This document shows, one piece after another, positions 14,253 through 24,898 of a stretch of 64,000 bases of DNA; position 1 is the stretch's first letter; the number at the start of each line of letters is the position of its first letter. Source of the DNA: Mansonella perstans. Taxonomy: Eukaryota; Nematoda; Chromadorea; Rhabditida; Onchocercidae. The translations under genes were made by a program, and so were the position numbers. The stretch lies in the NCBI GenBank assembly GCA_037074765.1, contig JBAMDO010000026.1:124001-188000 (forward strand). Reading direction: 5' to 3'. A model generated the notes under the pieces. That model worked only from the letters and a program-made list of their open reading frames with translations. It made no database searches and was not told the DNA's origin.

Positions 14253-14495
14253 TTAAATCAATACGGTTTTTGTTTCAACCCGTTTCGAATACCGCTTGAT
14301 CACTGCTATTATTGGCATAAAATGCATATTTTTCGTGTAGTTGAAGCCCGATATCACAGCAGCGCATTCAGCAAAACTCCCGATCGGATACATATGATCA
14401 TTCAGTAATGCGCTACCACTTGTTCTGAACACCGCTTGGCCATTTTTACTTTCATATTTTGATGAACTGATTAGTTCCGTTTTACCAGAAAGCAT
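14253..14495 (-). CDS. unrecognised 80-codon ORF downstream of PWP1
   Basis: I do not recognise this product. It opens with ATG at 14495 (MLSGKTELISSSKYESKNGQ) and ends in a basic tail (KRYSKRVETKTVLI). The middle, with AVFRTSGSALLNDHMYPIG and SFAECAAVISGFNYTKN, has balanced composition and uses GC-ending codons more than the surrounding AT-rich DNA, which argues against noise. It lies about 390 bp past the PWP1 stop on the same strand, so it could be a downstream gene, a 3' exon, or a relic of a gene. No transmembrane segment or motif stands out. A plus-strand ORF overlaps it (14190-14408) but reads less like protein. Confidence 0.3.
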   Translation of the reverse strand: MLSGKTELISSSKYESKNGQAVFRTSGSALLNDHMYPIGSFAECAAVISGFNYTKNMHFMPIIAVIKRYSKRVETKTVLI

Positions 14496-14885
14496 TTGGA
14501 AAATCTTTAACAGAAGAATGGGTGTTGATTAACTAAATGTAATTTCAAGAACTGAAATTCGGAGACTGCTAAGAAGTATAAGTTGATAAGAACTGAAAAA
14601 ATACTGCTGACGATGCTAACTTTCATTACTGTATTGCATAACTGAGTATAACTTCATCTTTATCTTTAATTCAAAAATCTTACACACAAAAGAAATAACA
14701 ACGATATAAATCAAACCAGTTAGACTGGGAAGACCCGCAGTCATACTCTATACAGTATTATTTGTAATAACCTCTCCTGAAAAAGAAGTTCCTCCCATCT
14801 TAGTTAGAAATTGTTTTCTTCTGCAACAGTAAACATCTCAATCTGTTAAAAGTGCAAAGCTGTCAAAAAGATGGCTGCTGAAGTA

Positions 14886-17774
14886 TCAACTGAATGCTGC
14901 TCGTACTTCTTCGAATTTACTCACTTCAACAATTTTTACCATTTCTTCTTTCTCACCACCAACTGCAAGTACACCTCCAGAATCCGGTGAAAAACGACAT
15001 ATATGCAGACCTCCAAGATTCATTTTATGCTCTGTAACAAGTTCCAAATCACTGCTACTTTCTTCCAAGCGCCAAACTTTTAATAGCTGAAAATTAGAAA
15101 AATACTTGAACATATGTATTATTACAAATAATTTCCAGGGACAAAAATTGACAAAAATTATGTGAAATTCTAACAAACTATATGAAAAACGCTGCGTAAG
15201 CTTAGATGTTAGATGACCTTTTCATATCGAACCATATTGCGCAACTGTTTCGTTAAGGATTTCTACATGAATGTAGAGAAACAAAAAGTATTTCGACTGT
15301 TTCACAAAACTAATGACCACTTATTAAGAAAAAATTACCCCATCTTCACCACATGTTGATAACAGACCCTTAGTATAATAACTTTGTACTATACTACGAG
15401 CACCACCTTCATGTACTTTTTTCGATATAATAGATTCATTTTTACGTGTATCCATATAATAGAAATTGCCTAAAAGGAAAAATATAGGATTTGTGACAAG
15501 CAACAGAAATGTGACAAATAAAAAAAAGATAGTCTTATTATGCCCTAGCGAGGTTATGACAGCTTCGCTAAATCTGTAATATGCACAACTAACCAATCAA
15601 TATAATAATCTAGCATATGACAACCCCGATCACTATTTTTTAAACAACTTAATTACTAAAGATGCGTTGTAGTTATTAAACAAATAGTTCTCATCCTATT
15701 TATACAGAAGTTTGATGTAAATAAGCAAAATTGGCGCTTATAAAACGTGAATTTTTACAAAAAAATTAACCATTATCAGTGACTACGAAGAAATAAAATG
15801 GGTTGAAGTGATTCCAGGTAAGTCGTTCCACTTCACCATTTACTTCCCAGTGCCTTGATAAACTGTCAAATTTTCGACAGTCTGTTATTCCAACTTGACT
15901 TGATAAAGTTCCTGTTAAAAGAACAGACGATTCCGATGGATGCCATTTCATAGCTTGCACCTATGAATACAGCCAGTAAAAAATACAGACAAATCTGGGG
16001 AAAGAGATGCCCGCTTCACGCAAATATTTACAAGAAAAATGTTCATTTTGCCCAAGAAAAGACAGGTCATAAACGAAAACAAAATATGAACGCTCTGAAT
16101 TACCATTCCATCGAAATGTGTTCCTACTGTTGCAGGCTTTGTTTCTTCAAGATCCCACAAAATCACGGAATTATCAGCACTTCCAGATGCCAGAACATGT
16201 TCCATTGAAGGATTCCACGCTAACGAAAGTACGGCACCAGAATGTTCCTGAGCGCTGCCATCACGTTTTTGTCGTTTTCTAAACAAAAAGTAAGTTTTAA
16301 TTTCCAATATTTGGCTAAGTTTATATATATAAGACGATCCATTTTTAACGTTTTCGAAAAGTGTTCAGAAAATAAAAGAAAAAAACCTCTTAGCAACTCT
16401 TGTTTTGCCAAGGGTTACTGTTGGCTCAACTGAATTTATTAGATCCAAATCCCAGATATTTATTGATGCATCAATACCGCCAATAGCTACAAGGTTGCCT
16501 CTTTTATCATCGCTTCCTGGATCAAAATATATCGGCTCCAAACATAACGGTGGAACATCCAAAATGTAATCGTGGTGAACGTACCAATCACTTTCTGCCT
16601 CATTATATAAATACACTTCCAAAGTATATTCATTCTAGAAATAGATCAAAAAGATTGGGAGAAAAGTAAGAAATTTAATAGTTTTTCTTATTTAAAAACA
16701 ATGAAATTATAATTAAATTACGCCTTATAATGAAATGGGGTTGTTTCAGACCTTATAAACTTTAGCAACTGCAACAAGATTATCATCCGGTTTAATTTCG
16801 AAATCCTCTTGATCTTCCTCATCACTATTCACATAAGTTGTTATATGCGGGTCTTCTAGAGGCGATGCAAATGTCGTTATTCCAGCCAAAGGATTAGACC
16901 TGAATTCTTGATAGTACAGACAAACAGAAGTATATTTAAAAAGTTTTTTTTTTTTTTTTTTATAATATCACCATGTAAGCAGATTTAAAATATATTTGCC
17001 ATAAAGCCAAGAATATTTTACTTGAATTGCTGGCTTTAATTTCTAACTAGTAGATGCATAGTTCGTCGTTTCTTACTATAAGATAATTTTAATGCTCTCC
17101 AGCCTTTCATAGCCAATAGCTAATATAAGTAAAACTTCCAAATACATACCTTTCATCATCGGCTTCGTCATATTGATCCAACTTATACCTGTCAGTATCC
17201 ATCCTCTCGTCCGCTACATCGGAACTTGAACTATCTCTCTGAAAAGAAACAAATACAGACATTTTATTTGAATAAAAATGATATAGTTCCCAGCGTAAAT
17301 GTCTACTGAATAAACAAATAAACAAATAAATTAGAAAAAATAAAGACAAAATACTCGTTGTTGTGCACCATCACTGATACCATCACGGTCGGGCAATTCA
17401 CTCTGATTCGTCTCCGATTCTGAAAAGATATGCTTTAAAATTTGCAAGCGTCACTTGACCTTTAGCCCTTTCCAATGCTACAGTGGTTGTAACTAAGAAA
17501 AAGAGTAAGCTAATTCAACAAGAATTTTTTTTTTTTTTTTTACATCTGAACTTTAGAAATACTTCGATGCAACATTTGAAATCAGTTTAATAAAGGAAGA
17601 AATGAGCACTAAAAGAAGAGAAACCTTATATGAACACAACAATTAGTTAATAAATCTTTTAAAATTTCAACCTAGAATTAAAGTTCTGATTTCTTGCGAT
17701 GACAATTTCACTTTGTCCGGCACAGCTTTTGGCACTCCACGTTTTATCCATGCTAAGTCGGCTATAAGTGACAT
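14886..17774 (-). CDS. pwp1: PWP1 homolog, WD40 ribosome-biogenesis protein
   Basis: PWP1 (periodic tryptophan protein 1) is a nucleolar and chromatin WD40 protein needed for rRNA production and ribosome assembly. Nine exons join in frame: 17774-17672, 17419-17355, 17238-17150, 16899-16752, 16634-16387, 16278-16104, 15960-15771, 15469-15339 and 15086-14886, giving 449 residues (human about 500). The N-terminus (MSLIADLAWIKRGVPKAVPD) and the acidic MDTDRYKLDQYDEADDE stretch are family hallmarks. The YVHHDYILDVPPLCLE segment and GGIDASINIWDLDL begin the propeller. Further repeats include HSGAVLSLAWNP followed by LASGSADNSVILWDL, and KVWRLEES near the C-terminus. A perfect acceptor (CATTTTAG) lies 9 nt before the ATG, which suggests spliced-leader trans-splicing and supports this start. 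Identification is by recognised family sequence; the function is that of the family. Confidence 0.93.
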
Positions 17775-18655
17775 TCTCAAAAGCTAAAATGGACAAAAAA
17801 TGACAATTTACCACAAAAAACCAATTCCTACTCCTTTCATACATGTACGTGACACCTTTCATAATTCAGTGAATCATTCGCGCAATATGTTTCGTGCAAT
17901 CCTACCAGTTTCACCTATCCTGTTTTTTCCGACTCTTCCGAAAATAATAAACAGTGTACAGGAATTCGTTGCAGAATAACAAAAGTGAATTGTTGAAGCA
18001 TAAAATCGTTTAGATTGCCTTTATCAATTTGGATATCGTCAAATTTGGTGAAATTTATGAATGAAAAAGGCATTGTTGTTGCTAAGCAATTAAAATTAAC
18101 TTTCTTCGCCCAAAAAATCCGAACAAATCAAGCCTCATTCGAATTGTCTTATCAGATATCAGTAAGGAAGAGAAGAGGTTGCTAATTTTGAATGGAATGA
18201 ATTAAAGGCAGTGATTGAGTGATATCACAGTTAAATCTCATTGAAGCGGCCTTATCTGATGTTATCATTTATGAAATAACGTGAATAAGATGAACAAATT
18301 TGTCTTTATATTTTATTTCGCAACGTTAAATTTATCCATAACATTTTACTTATCGATGAACAGAAAATATAGAATTATGAAAACATTTTTAAATTTTCAG
18401 AAAGAAATTGCACTTTGGAAATTTCTCTAAAGAGTTGAATTTTACAATGAATACATTCGATTCGTTTTTTTTTTTTTTTCCATTCATGTTATACAGTTAT
18501 TGCGCCTTCTTTTTGGGCTAAAAATGAGTGGTATGAATTTAATTTATGTGCGATAACTACTTTAATTTTAAATCTCGATGAATTCAAATAATGCTACATG
18601 ATGTATGCAATTTTATTTCCGTCACTTCAAAGAATTAGTGAAATTTTCTTTTAGA

Positions 18656-18847
18656 TCAAATAATTGGGAAACTTTGAAGTATTCGAATACGGAGGAAGAT
18701 GTAAAGGCAATTCGAACAGAATGTAAAAGGAGAAACCGCAAGTGATGCTTTTGGCTGCTTTGGTAGAGCATAACCTCCAGCATCCGGTAAATTAGATAAG
18801 CGAATAATCTCGTAGATGACATATCCGATGATCAGCAATTGCAGCAT
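18656..18847 (-). CDS. possible 63-residue membrane protein
   Basis: I do not recognise this protein. The ORF starts at ATG 18847, two bases after a textbook acceptor (CATTTGCAG), as at other trans-spliced starts in this window. It encodes a hydrophobic N-terminal helix (MLQLLIIGYVIYEIIRL), a polar loop SNLPDAGGYALPKQP, then CSNCLYIFLRI in a second hydrophobic patch. Codons are GC-richer than the flanks. It lies about 0.9 kb upstream of PWP1 on the same strand. It could be a genuine small membrane protein or the first exon of a longer gene. Confidence 0.4.
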   Translation of the reverse strand: MLQLLIIGYVIYEIIRLSNLPDAGGYALPKQPKASLAVSPFTFCSNCLYIFLRIRILQSFPII

Positions 18848-18849
18848 AT

Positions 18850-21688
18850 CTGCAAATGGATATACGACCAATAACTGACGGAAAATATATGCACAATAAT
18901 GAATGGATTCATTTTCTTTTTTTTATTTGATGTTTGTTTCAAAAGTTATATATTGCATACATAAAGTCTTCCATTATCTTTTCTTACATTGTTCATATTT
19001 GCTTGATTTTGAGTGATGGAATGAGAGTGGGAAACGAAATGAAACGAGAAACAAATTTATACAACTCAAGAAATAATATGACAATGATCTCGAAATTATA
19101 CCGTAGTCCGATGCTCAGAAATTTTGCTCATCACAAAAACGAACTGATTCCTTTCAGTTTCTAGTTCAGATTAATGTTTTTTTCTTGCTTCTCCAAGATA
19201 GATTTTTCCGAAATCCCCAAGTAAGTTTTAGGCATTTCAAGGATTATCAGTTTTTATTTCGGTCAGTTTCCGTCCCACGATATTGATTGGTCTTTTGATA
19301 ATAGACCCGGAAAAATCAGCAATCAAAAAAAAAAAAATAGACTTTTCTTAATTAATGCATCCTTAACCTTACATTAGATATCAGGATGTGTCATGATATG
19401 CTAATAAGGTTGATGTTAGATGTGATTTTGTTAGAGGAAAATTTTAAAAAAAAAGTGTGAGATGAATTTCAAAAAACGAAAAACTTCCTTTCTGTTCAAT
19501 TTTGTGTATTTCTTAGAAATTATTAAAAGAAAAAAAAAAAGATTTGTGTGAATGCCATTTGCCATTTCTTCAGTTAATATAAGTTAATGGAAATCAATAT
19601 AAACTAATAGATCATCTCTTTCAGATAATTATACTAATAAGTACTGTTTAAAAAGTTTTTATTTAATTACTGCTAATGAAGTTTAAATGGTGATGGGTAA
19701 CAAGCAGCAATAACGCTTTATCGCTATTATAATTAATGTTAATAAAGTAATTCATATTAAAACACAGCCGTTTATTGGAGAGGTTCCGCATCCAGCGTGT
19801 TCGTTAAGCAGGAGAATTAGATTAAATGGATAATCTTGTTCCTTTTTCATCGCGTGTGAAAACGAATTATCATTTGTGTATATCAGGAAAACGAATTATC
19901 ATTTGTGTATATCAGGAAAACGAATTATCATTTGTGCTTGTGAATGTAAAAGATTTCATAACTGTAAATGCATGATAAGAAATAGAAGCCAAGTTTGGTT
20001 TAAGTTGTCTTATTTCAGCCAAGATTGATCTTAATTAAGTTTAACAAGTTTTGTGCGACCATCTGTAAATGCACAGCTATCCGTAACGGAACATATTAGT
20101 AATTACTTATGCAAGAGAAATCCAGATGATTTCTGAATCAAATAATTGGAAATAGTTATTGAGTTATTTCACATGAGTTGTTCCGTTGTTTTATTGAACA
20201 TAATTTAATTTATGATGCAGTAAATTTCAAGGAAGGATTTTAATTGAGAACGATAAAAAGCCCTTACAAAAGAGAAAAAAATAACCGACTCACAAAGGAA
20301 CCAATTTTTTTAATCTTGATTATTACAACAAATAAAAAATTCACTTTTTTTGGAATTCCAATTTTTCTAAAATTTATTCTAACTAGAAGCAAACGATTGT
20401 CTTTTCAATAATTTATTATGGACATTTCAACAATCTCCATATGATAATTAATTTTAATTGAAATTTAAATAATTATTGCTCATTTAGGATGTTCGATTCA
20501 GTTTTGTTGCCGGGTAAATTTCATGAATGTATATTAGCACTGAAGAATATAATTAGCTATATTTTGCTTATATTTCATTTGTTAATTTTGAAATAAAGCT
20601 TAATTACGTAATGGATAGAGCTAAAATTCTTTTGAAGTCATTTGTATGGTTTAAAAATTTGAATACAAAAAACATAGTCCAGGAAGCAGTGCGGAAACCC
20701 TAATACAAAATTTTATAATTACTCGAAATTTGATTACTATTTATTTAATTGCGAAGAACAGAGGAAAATATGAAACCCATCAAATAAAAGAGCAATTCAG
20801 ATTCCAAGTAAGAACATCAGGCTGTTAAGCTGAGCTCAACGAACAAATTTAAAATTATAAAAGATGAAAAATTGGATAGGTTACTCCGGATTGATATTTT
20901 ATTGCTCCAATATGCGATAAAATACAAATCCAAACTAGTAATATCACATTGAGACTGTTTTACTCCAGTTCTATAACGTAATTTGAAAATATTTCATGTC
21001 GATTCTGTAGTTTATTAATGGAAATGTTTACGGTTGTTTTACAATATTCTATAATTTACTCCATGATCCAATGAAAGTAACATTTCACAATTTCAAAAGA
21101 TTATAATGTTTGAATAGTGAGCAGTACCAAAAGGAGCAAATTCGTGACTCTCTATTAGTACTTCACGAATACATTGCTCTTATAAAAGAATCATCCAAAC
21201 TCGCAGAATATTTTCGACAGTTATCATTCAGATTTGTTCATCCTAAATAATTATTGCACATTTTTAAACTCATTTGTTTAAACTTCTTTTCTTTCATTTT
21301 TCTTCATGGATATTTTACGAACAATGAAATAAAATTTATAATAATATTTTCGAAGTGATAATATGAATTTGAAGATTTGTAAAATGTAACTTTAAAAATT
21401 GATTAGTTAGCGCTTTTATGATATTTCTTTTGAAAAGAATGACTTGTTTTCATACAGATCTGACAGTAAATGTAAAGCAGAGTGGATGATTGACAATACA
21501 GTAGTGGTAGTTAAAGGACAAATAGAAGTAACAGATAAGTAATATTAATATTAGATAAATGTCGAAATGTTCCTCTCATTTTTTTACTTCAATTTTTTAA
21601 ATCTCAGAAAACTGGTTGAAAGTATTGACTTCAATCAAGTTTAATTTTATAAGAAAATAGATGCCTATGGCACTCATTGAAAATTATA
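18850..21688. other. intergenic interval
   Basis: About 2.8 kb with no supportable gene on either strand. It holds a 29-bp tandem repeat at 19.86 kb and short A/T homopolymers. The final part is the upstream region of the plus-strand ground-like gene. Confidence 0.6.
19861..19936. repeat. 29-bp tandem repeat, about 2.6 copies
   Basis: The unit beginning AACGAATTATCATTTGTG recurs at 19861, 19890 and 19919, a period of 29 bp. The first two copies are identical over the full unit; the third ends after the shared 18 bases. It is intergenic. Confidence 0.9.
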
Positions 21689-23393
21689 ATGACTCATTCA
21701 ATTTTTTCCAAGCTAATCACTTTATTTCTTTTCCAGACAATTTTAAAAGAAAATTTAGTTTCATCAATGCTAATATTTGTGATACTGTCGACGACAGAAG
21801 CGTACTTCCCTTCACAATCACGGATCCATCATCTGTGTCATTATCGTTCAGGAGCATTGCTTTGTCGATTATCTACCACTGTCTTCTGTTCTTCACCTTT
21901 ATCACCTTGTCCACCGCCAAAACCACCATTACTCCATCTTTTCTTACATCCACCATGTCATAGAGCAGTTTTTTATCCTGTTACACTGCGTTCCTCCATA
22001 CTTTATCCGCTATCAAAACCATGTTCTCCATCAGTATCTTGTCCCTTATCCCTTCCACATACTTCTCCTAATCCGCCTTCAGCTACACCACCTCAGTATA
22101 ATGATGATAAAAGAAGACCCATTAGTTCCAGTGCCATTCAGTCTGAATCTTACATGGAGGGAATACCTCAAAGCTACCAAGGTAGCTATAAAGGTCATAG
22201 TGAAGCTTATTTTATGAATGATGTTATTAAAAATGTAGCAAATTTACCGCATTCCTCGTTTCCTGAAAGAAGTACCATCAGTGCAACATATATCTATCCA
22301 TTAACTTCAAATATAAGAAATCCAAAATCAACTGAATCACCTCCATCCGATCAGCAACTCAATTACTTATCTGATGATCATTCATCAAGCATTATTGATG
22401 AAAATTCATCAATTCCATCACAACAACAACAACCTCAAATAACTACCCCAAAGGACAGATTTTCTGATGGAAAAGCAAATAGCACCCAAAATTATGAAAT
22501 TAATTATCTGATAAAAACTAACTGTTCGCTGAATAACAGTAATTGTGTTACCGCTAATTTTACTATACCACCAGAGGTTATTATTGATTTTTGTCTTTCA
22601 AATTTATTCATTGTGGAATTGATTTACTGAAATTAAAAATCAATCTTTTATTTTGAGCCTTTCTTTGCAAGTTTCAATGGAATATTCTTTATAGTTTAGC
22701 AATCTTTTTTTTTTTTTTTTTTTTTTTATAAAACAGTATTTTATACCTTATGGAATATAAATGTTTTTCAGAATGATTGTTGCACAAATTGTTCCATTCC
22801 ATGCCGTTTTCAGTATGTACGAAAGACATCATCACTTAGCAGCGATGAACTTCAAGAAGTGGATCCAGTTTGCAATAATGAATCACTAAGAAAGATAATT
22901 GCTGAAGTTGGACATTTTTGTTAATCAATCAAGTTTAAAATATATAGCCCTGAAGTAATTACTCGAAATTATCTCAAAAAGAATTTACACAGCACTCCTC
23001 ATGCTACGATCGTAAGAGAAAAATTTGAAGAAACACAAAGAGTTTTAATTAACTTTGAATTAATTGGAGCAGTTAGTTGCATTTAAATTTTAAGTAAAGC
23101 AAAACCTTAGAAGCTCCAATAACGAAATTTCATTCCTGAACAATAAAAATATTCAGCTCAGATTTTTTACGGAAAATAATTTGCAGCAAGCGGATGATGA
23201 TATCCACAAATCTAAGACTCGAATAGCACAAAAAGCAAGATCGTTTCTTGGAGGATTATTTGAAGTGGTTTGCGGAAACGATAATTTTTCCTATATAATT
23301 CATACGAAAGATTTTTGCCAATATCGAAAAGGAAGCATTATCTGTTATGCTTTTCGATCATTCATAGATTATAGCAAAGTAAAGGTTCCGTAA
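21689..23393 (+). CDS. ground-like domain protein (hedgehog-related, secreted)
   Basis: Ground-like proteins are nematode-specific relatives of the hedgehog-related families; they are secreted and associated with cuticle and apical matrix. Three exons join in phase 0: to 22576, 22772-22906 and 23187-23393. The C-terminal domain is diagnostic: CCTNCSIPCRF, then VCNNESLRKII, then FEVVCGNDNFSYIIHTKDFC and ICYAFR near the end, with the expected paired cysteines. The N-terminal half is Cys/Pro/Ser-rich (CSSPLSPCPPPKPP) and the middle is a Ser/Thr/Gln linker with QQQQ. The start is uncertain. ATG 21689 gives about 409 residues with a hydrophobic KLITLFLF stretch. ATG 21767 gives a shorter leader (MLIFVILSTTEA) and lies just after a strong acceptor (TTTCTTTTCCAG, ending 21736), which may be the trans-splice site. 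Which member of the family this is cannot be told here. Confidence 0.85.
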
Positions 23394-23841
23394 TGAAAGT
23401 TAAAAGAATATGGCTATTATTAATGAGAGATGAAGTTAATTGAATGTAAATATTTTTTATACGAAAATACAAATTCAACTGAACTACACTTCTCATTAAC
23501 AGTAATTTCAAACAGCATTTAAAATCAAGAAATCCATATTCCATCGTTTTCAACTATGATTTGTTTCACGATTTAATATAAAATTAAGAAAAATAAAAAC
23601 TTCAGTAGGAAAACTATTTAATCAATGAATGAAATAAATATATGAGCAAGTATACAGGAGCAATGAGAAATAATATTTTAGTTCTCATTTTACAAAAGAT
23701 AACGACCCTGAAAAAATAAAAGACACAACAGCAGTTACAAGAATTATATCTATATACAAGAATGCCATTACCAAACATTTGAAACTGCTAATTTAATTGC
23801 TACCATAAAAATTAAAATATAAAATATTTAAATCGTGGCAT

Positions 23842-24496
23842 TCAGTGACCTGTTCTTTGCACTTGCCAATCCTGCAAAAGTCATAAACCTGTGTGGTGAT
23901 ACAAGTAAATTTCTTTCATTCATTAATCAAGAAATTATATTCTTTGAAATCATTATTAAAATTATATCTTTTCAAAGAAATATTCTTCTAAAAATCGCTT
24001 CCTAATGAATATATATCATTACAGAAGATTTATGTGCAATACTTGGCTTGTCAAAAAATTTTAATAAACGTAAACATAGAAGAATTATATCTTTTGAAAT
24101 AAAGCACATCGAAATATAAACCGAGTCATTCTTAATTTAATACAGATGCAAAATACCTGCTGACATAGAGGGCAACGATTATTCTGCTTCACCCATAAAG
24201 CCATACAGCAATTATGAAAGGAATGATTACATTCGCCCCATACCACAACACAGTCATCTTGTTTATTTTCTGATTGGCATCGCAAGCAAGCATCTGGAAA
24301 ATTCCGATGAAAAATCAAAATACACAAGCTTTAATGAGTTCATATAAAAGAATTTAATTAACCTACCCATTAATTGCACTCGACATATCGCACATATGTC
24401 ACATTCAACATCCCATGACCACATTGCCAATGCATTCCATTTTTTCAGTACAAATGGTCGTTGCTCAATCAAAGCTGTATCCTTTGGCTTCTCCAT
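23842..24496 (-). CDS. rbx2: RING-box protein 2 (RBX2/RNF7/SAG), cullin-RING ligase subunit
   Basis: RBX2 is the small zinc-binding RING-H2 subunit that recruits E2 enzymes to cullins, mainly CUL5, and promotes neddylation. Exons 24496-24367, 24293-24157 and 23871-23842 join in frame to 98 residues, close to the usual length. The sequence KKWNALAMWSWDVECDICAI opens the domain, followed by CLRCQSENK, GECNHSFHNCC and NNRCPLCQQDW. The CPLCQQDW ending separates RBX2 from RBX1, which has a different C-terminus. The last exon encodes only the final ten codons, including the stop (DWQVQRTGH). An acceptor (ATATTTAG) lies 4 nt before the ATG, consistent with trans-splicing. It is 403 bp downstream of the acyl-CoA oxidase stop on the same strand. 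Confidence 0.93.
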
Positions 24497-24898
24497 ATAT
24501 CTAAATATTCATGCAATGAATGAATGATTTCAAACATTGATAAAACTAGAACCAATTGTGAAAATTCAATTATTAAAACAAGAATTGCATAATGACGGAA
24601 AAATCTGTTTAGTTGAAATGATAAATTGACCATACATAATTGCATTTATCATGTCTGATATGCAACAGAGTGGATGCTATACCGCAGGTACTATTTACCA
24701 AAGTACTAGTTCTTCTTTTTTACATCGACTAAATTTCCTTTGTGTTAAAAGCTCCAGTTACGTTTGGACGAAAACGACGTAAATAAAGAGTGAAATCGGA
24801 TTGAAACCGTAATATGGGATCTTTCTTTTGCAACAAACAGCAAGCATTAATATTTTATTTAAAGATATATAAAAATTAAAAAAAGACAATGCGAAAAT

